A stretch of 64,000 nt of DNA, from positions 1,178,001 through 1,242,000 of the forward strand of contig OX637621.1 in NCBI GenBank assembly GCA_951802195.1. Reading direction: 5' to 3'. This document shows positions 57,274-64,000 of this stretch, piece by piece. The stretch's first letter is position 1; each line of letters starts with the position of its first letter. A program made the position numbers and the translations under genes. The stretch comes from Tausonia pullulans (lineage: Eukaryota > Basidiomycota > Tremellomycetes > Cystofilobasidiales > Mrakiaceae). Below the pieces are notes generated by a model. It searched no databases. It had not been told where the DNA came from and worked only from the letters and a program-made list of their open reading frames with translations.

Positions 57274-59815
57274 TTAGTAGACGCCCGGAATAAAGCGGTA
57301 TTTGACAACCTTCGTATACTGCGAGAGAGACGGTGGCCTCAATCAGCGCTGCAAGTGGCGTGAGAAGGAGCGAAGCAAAAAGACACACCCTCTTCCAGTC
57401 GTCGCCGTACTTCTCGGCGCATTTGTGAAAGTCGCGTCCGCAGCGGTGGACGAGGACAGTGAGGAACCAGACCGGGTAGAAGTAGGCAATCGGGGAGGAG
57501 AGTCCAGTGCAGAGACCCCAGGTGAGACCTGAGACAGATGGCAGCCGCGATCAGTGCTGGGAAGTGAAAGAAGTCGATAGGTTGGCTGAAAGAAGAGACC
57601 CACTCTGGATCCAGTCAGCAGTGTAGTTGGGCTTCATGGCGTACCTGCGTGAGGAGAAGGAGAGGGCAATCAGTCAGTTGTGTCCTGGAAATCTGTTAGA
57701 AGGCGGAGGACGTACTTCCACCATCCCGAGGTGAGGAGTTTGTTGCCGTGCTTCGTCTCAATGTACGTCGGATTCTCAACCTTGCGCCAGGGAAGCTGAG
57801 GGAAAGTGTAACGGGGGACGTATTCCCCCTGAATTTCCATCCGGAAAATGGACTTCTGGGAGAGCGCTAAGGTCGCGAGAGATAGTAGCTCGCTGATCAG
57901 AGGGTTGTTCTGGAGAGGAGGGATCAATGAGGGGACGGACCAGTGTCGAAGATGTAGTACGAGAGGAGGAGGAGCCTGGAGGGGATGGAGGAGTCAGCAG
58001 TGGAATGGAGATCCTGCGGTGCAAGATGATCCTGAGTGCTCACCCGTAGACTCCGACGCTGGCGAGCTTGCCGAACTCGTAGGAGGCCGGGTCGGTACAG
58101 TGGAGGTAGATGATCGAATAGGAGTAGGTGAAGGGCCTATGCCAAGCGAGGGGTCAGCCGGCCTCAAGGGGAAGTCCACAGAGGACGACCGCACTCACAC
58201 TCCGGCAAAGTTCCTGCAGGTTCAGAAGAGCGCGTCAGTCCGAGCTCAGCCACTTCCGAACCAGCGCTCGACTCACCAGAAAGTAAGCATAAAACCGTCC
58301 TTCTCGTAGTACATATCGATCGTCTGCGGGATGCACTCCTCGCCCTTGGCACACGCATTGATATAGAGACCCGTCGCGAGGACCATGAAGGCCATGTTCT
58401 AGGAAAGAGCGAACGCAGTGAGCTTTCAGTCGCTCACAGCCATGCAACTGAGCACGGACGCACGGGGGTGATATAGCCGATCGTCTCATACTGCTTGAGG
58501 GCAGCCGAGATGGCGATGAGGAAGAGAAGGACCCAGGGGATCCGGACCTCCTGCCACATCTGAGAGGGGAGGGGGGGGGGGGGGGGGGGGAGAGAACCAC
58601 GGGCAGGCCGTCAGCGGCAGAGACTGAGTGAGAGAAGAAGGGCAAGCGTGCCTTGAGGTCGATCTTGCCGATGCGGGGGTTCAGGCTCGCTGAGGAGGGC
58701 CGAGAGACGTCAGTCCTTGATCCCCCTGCGGCGAGGATCCGGTGGACCCAGCTCACCACCCATGAAAAAGTCGTAGAACTGTGGACGTAGGGTGTCAGCA
58801 TGCAAGTTCGTGAGCGCAGAGGGGCGAGACACTCACAAAGTTGCCGCTCATCCGGATCGGCTTGCCACCCCAATGGAAAAGGACCGCGCCAACGTAGACG
58901 GCCGTGGAAAGCGCAAAGCCGACGATCATGGCGACGGTCATGAGCGGGCCAAAGTTGTCGATGACATGGACGAGCGAGAAGAGGCCGGAGAGATGGAGGC
59001 CCGCGACAGTGACGAGGGTCACGTAGAAGCAGGAGAGGGCGTTGCAGTTGTAGAGGAGGGTCTTGTAGCCAAGCGAGGGGACGGGGAGGCCTGGGGGCCG
59101 CGGGTGGGAGGCCTAGTGTCAGGAACGAGAGAGAGAGAGGGTGGCAGGCCAAGAGAGCGCGCGCGCGTTCCATTTTTCCAGCACCAGACGCACCCTTCTG
59201 GTCCTTCCCGGGCATGACAAAGGCAAGGGCGAGCTGGAAGGCCATTAGCCCGCCGTACATCTGCCACGCAAACGCGGTCGGGTATGCGTCCTGATCGGGG
59301 GAGGACGCAACGGGTCAGATCGGAGGACAGACAAGCTGCGCAGAGGCGCGCGCACAATGGACCGACCTCGTAGATGTGGTTGCCCATACGTGAGAGAAAC
59401 GGCTTGATGTCTCCAGAAGAGCTCGGGTAGACAAACTTGCCCTGGTAGAACCAGAGGCAGATCCAAAGGTAGTCTGCGAGCGAGGAGGTGACCCGAGGCG
59501 AACGGTCAGAGAGCACGTTCCTCCAGCTTGTCTTCTTCGCCGACTGATGACCACGCACACATCTGCCGGCGAAGACACAAAGTCGGGTCAGCTTTGATCC
59601 CAGCAGCGGTCAAGAAGGCTGCTTACAAGCGCCGGGAAGCCCAACATCATGGCTGTGACGCCGGGGGGACCTCCGAACTCCCAATGCGAGTGCGTGTCGG
59701 CCTCACGGTCGCGTTTCTTCGCCTCCTCTGTCGGGACGAAAGGCTTCTCTTCCCTACGACCAGTAGTAGTAGTGGCGGAAGCATTCTTGCGCTGATAGGG
59801 CCCGTCGTTGGCCAT
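57274..59815 (-). CDS. ERG4: Delta(24(24(1)))-sterol reductase, last step of ergosterol synthesis
   Basis: It reduces the C24(28) double bond of the ergosterol precursor in the ER membrane using NADPH. The spliced protein starts [20 protein letters not shown] and includes [166 protein letters not shown] then [56 protein letters not shown] and [19 protein letters not shown]. It ends [11 protein letters not shown] (TAA at 57276-57274). These are signatures of the ERG4/ERG24 reductase family, and the match is specific to ERG4. About ten TM spans and more than ten exons. One intron contains a G20 run. Convergent with the regulator, 75 bases apart. Confidence 0.95.
58571..58590 (+). repeat. Poly-G run of about 20 in an ERG4 intron
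   Basis: An unbroken run of G on the plus strand (C on the transcribed RNA), flanked by GAGAGGGGA and AGAGAACC. It is not coding. Run length in the assembly may be inaccurate. Confidence 0.8.
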
Positions 59816-60091
59816 GAGTAGGGAGAAAAGGGTCCTGATGGTCAAGAGAGACACGCGTCGATGTCCCAAGAGTCGTCCCATTTGAAACCCCGCACGACCC
59901 TTCCTTTCGGCATCTCCCGATGTCCCGTCTTCAGCGTGAGTACGTGTCGATCACATGGCGTGTGAGACCTTCAATTGTACAAGTTGATCGATAGAGGCAA
60001 ACAGTGAAGACCACTCGGAGGAACACTAACGACACACTCCCCACTTGGGCATGGCCAGCCGACGGAGAGACATAATGTGATCCCCTTCTAT

Positions 60092-61386
60092 CTAGCTCGA
60101 CGATCCTTCGGCCTTCTCCTCCGTTGACTTGGCTGCATCCCCCTCAGACAATGTCGACGATGGCACTGCTCGCTGCCAGGCTGGGATCGAGGGAGCGCTT
60201 CCGTTCGTGTTGAAGCCGAGGCCAAGCGGCTTGGACATGCCGCTGGAAGGCTGGGCCCGGCTGGTCAACAGCGGCTTAAGCGTGGCGAGCTCGGACTGGA
60301 GGCTCGTCAGGTTCGTCTGAAGCAAGGCGGTGTGACTCTTGAGGAGCTGGAGACGGGCATGATCAGAGGTTGGAGGGAGAAGTCGAGGGCGCATCCAGTC
60401 AGTTCTGATCGCCTCGCACGAGATCTAGCTAGTTTCTCAAGGAAAAGACGGGTGACGGACCTTGGGAAGGTTTTCTTTGATTCCCTCCACCTCGCTGCTG
60501 ACTTCCTCCCGCCAACCCTTCTCCTCATCCTCACGCTTGCGGACCTCCTCGAGCGTGCGCGTCACCTCGGTAACTAGCGACCGAACCTTATCCCGCTCGG
60601 TCTCGAGCTCGGCCTTAAGTTGCTCCGTAGACGTCCGGAGCGTCTGGAGATCCATGGTTATCGTTTCGAACTGGGCGTTGAGGTCCTGGGACGTTTGGGT
60701 AAAGAGCGGCGCGGGCGGCGGGGTGAGGTGGGGGACCAAATACTTCTAGAGGAAGAGAGAGAGATGCGGAGAACGAAAGGACGCGCGATGCATCAGATTG
60801 AGGTTCCCTTTTCTCGGGGGGCTCTGTGAAAGACGAGACGAACCTTGGCGAGCGCTGAGAGACCGTACATGACACCGCCAGAGACGACGGCCATCACCTG
60901 AGAAGCGCACGTCAAACGAGTGGGAGAAAGAACACGTGAGATGTGCGCCCTGCGGTATCGACTCCTTCGTCCCACTCACAAAGTAGTCCCTCCAGTCCCT
61001 ACCTGGTCGCTCAGGCGGTGGTGCCCGAAGCATTCTCTGATCCCACCCAGGCGGGACGCCTCCCCCGTGCGATGCCGACGACGAGTGTGAGGGCCCAGCG
61101 GCAGGGTAGGGGGAGGCCATTGACTGGGATGAAGGGTAAGGCGCCGTCGCTGGGAGCTCGGGCGACTGACCTGCTCGTCGGAGGGCCTCCTGGACCTCAG
61201 TATCGTTGAGGCCCTTGGAAGTGAGGAAGGAGAGCTTGATCTGGAGCGAGGACGACGAGACCTTGGGGGCGGGCGGACAAGTCAGCTGGGGAGGAGCGCC
61301 GCGCGTGCGTTAGGGGAAGAGGAGTGGACCTTGGGGTCCTGAAGGAAGGAGACAGCGGACGTGACAAGATCTTCCCGGATCGACAT
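60092..61386 (-). CDS. PEX14: Peroxin-14, docking protein of peroxisomal import
   Basis: PEX14 sits in the peroxisomal membrane and docks the PEX5 receptor carrying matrix proteins. The conserved N-terminal domain is complete: MSIREDLVTSAVSFLQDPK, then SLQIKLSFLTSKGLNDTEVQ and EALRRA. A Ser/Pro/Gly-rich linker is followed by RMLRAPPPERPGRDWRDYF, a hydrophobic segment (VMAVVSGGVMYGLSALAKKY), then LVPHLTPPPAPLFTQTSQDL and a long coiled coil (LRTSTEQLKAELETERDKVR, VTRTLEEVRKREDEEKGWRE). The tail is Ser/Glu-rich and ends EEKAEGSSS (TAG at 60094-60092). Length (about 350 residues) and domain order are typical. About five exons. Same strand as ERG4 and STE24. Confidence 0.94.
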
Positions 61387-61587
61387 GATGAATTGCTAAG
61401 AGGTAGACAGGTGGTGGTGGGGAAGCAGAAGGAAGGACAACTCGCGTCGGTCGGCTTCTCGCCCCGTCCCCCTCGTCCGGTGCGAGGCGGCCGGCTCATC
61501 TGGTAACCGGATCGGGCCAAACGAAGCCTCGATTTTCCGTTCTCTTAAAATGAAGAGCAATGGCATTCATCCTTCTCTTTCTTTCCT

Positions 61588-63572
61588 TCAGAGCTCCTTC
61601 TTCTCGATCCTGGGCGCGCTTGACTTCAGCTTGAGCTTCTTTGAGCCCTAGAAGGACGCCAACCGGAGGATTATTAGCACAGATACACCCAGGCAAGCGA
61701 GAGACGGAGACGGACATAGTAGTCCGCCCGGAAGCTCTCCATCGCCTTGAGGCGCTCGGTGAGCGTGGGGTGGTTATTGTGATACGCCGAGTACCTTGAG
61801 AGCGAGCGAGAACGGGGGGTCAGTCTGCAAGCGAGTGCTTCAACCAATCAACTCATCAGTCCACCCACATCCAGTCCGTGTTGACCGTCGCAAGGTTATC
61901 GATATGCAGCTTCTTGAGCGCTTCCCCAAGCTCTTTGCCCATGTTCTCTCCAATCTCGCATGCGAACTGATCGGCCTCATACTCAAACTTGCGGGTGACG
62001 GCGTTGAGGCCCATCTGGAAAACGCTGTCGATCGGGGCGTTGACGAGCTGGCTGAGGATGAAACCAACCATGATGGGCGGGTGGGCACACGTCAAGGCGG
62101 GAAAACCGAAAGAGCGGAGGAGCTGCGGGTTGCGGAGGAAGAGGTGGAGGAGCGTAAGGGTCGTGAGGAGGTGAATCTGAGAGAGGAGCAGCAGCTTGGT
62201 GGGGTGAGCTGTAGGGGGAGAGTGGTGAGTACTGAGTTCAAATCAGGCTCAAGCCATTTGAGGCCTCACACATCGACCAGTGGCCGAGCTCGTGGGCTGA
62301 GGAGGCAGGCTATCAGTCAAGAAACCATCGAGCCGAAGGCCAAGCCGACACTCACCGAGAACGGCCTCGACCTCCTCAGGTTTGCTCTTGGCGATGAGAG
62401 CTAGTAGGCACAGATTCAGAGCTGGAAATACCAGCTGAAGGGTTGGGATGTTCACTCACTGTCGTAGATGACGATATGCTTGGACCAGGGGAGACCGTAG
62501 AAGTACCTGCGGTCCGAAGCAACATCAGATTCGCCTCGGCGCCTCTCGCTCAGAGACCATGGAAGACCCACGCGTTGCTGTGTCCGCTTCGCTTGCTGCC
62601 GTCGATCTCGTAGAGGTGCTTGAGCGGGAACTTAAGCTTGTCGCTTAGCGCGAGAACCTTGTCGCGGACGGGACCCTCCGGGAGCGGGGTAAACTTGTTG
62701 AACAGGGGTTGGATGAACGTCGGGAAGATAGTGGCGAGGATGAGTTGGAAGCCGATGCTGAGCGGGAAAAGCGACTGTCAGATGGCGGAAAGCGAGAGCA
62801 AAGATGACCCTGCGCACAAGAAGATCATGAGCCATCCGACGAAGCTGTCGCCAGCCCAGGCGACAATCTTGAGAAAGCCAGCGAGGAAGGGGAGACCGAT
62901 GGCCGCAAAAACGAGCTGGCCCTTGAGCATGTCGGCAAGGAAGAGGCCGATGGTCGACTTGTTGAAGCCGTGACGCTCCTCAATGACGAATGTCTGGTAC
63001 AGCGATATAGGAATGGTAGGAAGGTACATAAGGAGCGTGAGGAGTGTTCCATAAAGCATTGAGTGCAGGATCTGGTGGAAAAAAGGCTTGTTGTCAGGAT
63101 GATGGGTGGTAGCGAGACGCTGGACGACGAGACCTACTCCGTCCTGGTACACCGCAGGGACGAGCCCTGCCGAGTACGTCCAGACACGCGCAAAGCCATC
63201 GAAGTAGATGAGGCTAGCGCCGTTGATTTGCGACCAGAGCAAATTCACGAGCGAGAAGACGGCTTTGTCCCGGCCATATGCTTGGGCCTTGGCGAGCTTC
63301 TCCGGTGTGATGTGGTCGGCAAGGTGCGCCGGCACGGGACGTGAGTACAAGGGGAGCTGGCGGAGGCTGCCCGAGATGGCGGAATGGTTGTCTTCAGTGG
63401 AATGACCAAGGATTCTCTCTCAGCGCTAAAAGACATACACGAGATAGCTCTCAAACGCCCATATGAGAGCACCGAAGCTGAGGGCAAAGCCTTTATAGTC
63501 AACCCTCGCGTCCTGCGAAAGCACCCGAAGCTTGGCGGCCCCGGCAGCGATACATTCGAGGATAGGGGACAT
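61588..63572 (-). CDS. STE24: CAAX prenyl protease 1 (zinc metalloprotease, M48)
   Basis: An ER membrane protease that trims prenylated proteins such as fungal mating pheromone. Spliced blocks: MSPILECIAAGAAKLRVLSQ, FGALIWAFESYLVYVF; LYSRPVPAHLADHITPEKLA, SLVNLLWSQINGASLIYFDG, QTFVIEERHGFNKSTIGLFL, FQLILATIFPTFIQPLFNKF, HLYEIDGSKRSNHSNAYFYG and PWSKHIVIYDTLIAKSKPEE. Next is the zinc motif EAVLAHELGHWSMSH (HELGH, split by an intron after EAVL), then GLNAVTRKFEYEADQFACEI (third zinc ligand Glu in EYEAD) and NNHPTLTERLKAMESFRADY. After the last intron the frame reads GSKKLKLKSSAPRIEKKEL (TGA at 61590-61588), giving a C-terminal KKEL, a di-lysine ER-retrieval signal. ATG at 63572. About nine exons. 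Confidence 0.95.
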
Positions 63573-64000
63573 GATCGGAAGAAGGACGAAGGCTAGAAAG
63601 AGAGTGCGCGAGGATCGATAAGCCAGTCGATGAGGAGGGTCGTCGTGGTACAAGAAAAGACGAGATGACACGACCGCCGACAGTTCACGCGTCGTCGTCG
63701 AGGCGTGTGCGGGCTGACTGACGCGTGTCCACCAGCGCCCTGACCCTTCCGCTCACAGCCATTCAACGAGGACTCGCATTTGACGGCCTCGAGCCACGTG
63801 CAGCATTTCTTGAAAAGTCGAGCGGGTGGACGATACAAAGACTTTCATCGCTGCCTGCGCGTACTCACTTGCTCAGGATAAACTGGCTGCGTATCCCACG
63901 CATCTCACGCTACGCGCGGCCGGGCCAGGCCAGCTCATTCGTGCGGCAGAATCACTCAAAATTGCATCTGAAATCAAAACACACAAAAGAGTGACCAACA
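63573..64000. other. Upstream region of STE24, no gene seen
   Basis: These 428 bases run to the window edge. A minus-strand mini-frame MRGIRSQFILS at about 63905-63870 followed by GTGAGT could be a first exon of something, but I cannot connect it to a downstream coding exon. Otherwise promoter or leader sequence of STE24. Confidence 0.4.

Noticed and set aside
63593-63905. Short Cys-rich minus-strand frame near the right edge
   Set aside because: It has no in-frame ATG, and the Cys spacing does not fit small mitochondrial twin-CX9C proteins.

Overview
The window is eukaryotic nuclear DNA, almost certainly from a basidiomycete fungus. A Pucciniomycotina (Microbotryomycetes-like) yeast is my best guess. 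The signs are many short GT-AG introns with pyrimidine-rich 3' ends, compact gene spacing, CT-rich untranslated stretches, and a fungal gene set: CE4 chitin deacetylase, ERG4 sterol reductase, Zn2Cys6 regulator, YSC84/LSB3-type protein, GH28 remnant. The lineage call is inference. Coding spans below run from start codon to stop codon and include introns.

Left third (1-19.7 kb), in order: the 5' end of an unknown gene (-), an ATRIP/Rad26-like checkpoint protein (+), a 14-TM MFS exporter (+), a decayed GH28 pectinase (+), an unknown membrane protein with a PPPY motif (-), an unknown coiled-coil protein (+), prefoldin subunit 6 (-), a DODA-type extradiol dioxygenase (+), a GPI-type chitin deacetylase (+) and a BEM46-type alpha/beta hydrolase (+).

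Middle (19.7-43.3 kb): a 4.2 kb gene-poor stretch, then malic enzyme (-), a second poorly resolved interval holding one uncharacterised gene or relic (+), PRMT3 (-), a TTL-family ligase with an acidic insert (-), a mitochondrial membrane/coiled-coil protein (+), a class III aminotransferase (-), a very large disordered Gln/Ser/Pro-rich protein (-), and a YSC84/SH3YL1-domain protein (+).

43.6-46.5 kb is the most unusual part. Four tRNA genes (Lys-CTT, Cys-GCA, Ser-GCT, Phe-GAA; the first three with introns) are interleaved with about eight same-orientation copies of a short A-tailed repeat and a GC-rich tandem array. It looks like a nest of a small SINE-like retroposon.

Right third (46.6-64 kb): an ALKBH8-type AlkB oxygenase (+), a type II haloacid dehalogenase (+), a DAO-family FAD oxidoreductase (-), a Zn2Cys6 transcription factor (+), ERG4 (-), PEX14 (-) and the STE24 CAAX protease (-). 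These are mostly housekeeping functions: DNA-damage signalling, chaperoning, carbon and nitrogen metabolism, wall modification, sterol synthesis, peroxisome import and prenyl-protein processing. I see no operon-like logic beyond shared divergent promoters and tight convergent ends. I found no clear retrovirus-like, Polinton-like or DNA-transposon coding sequence.
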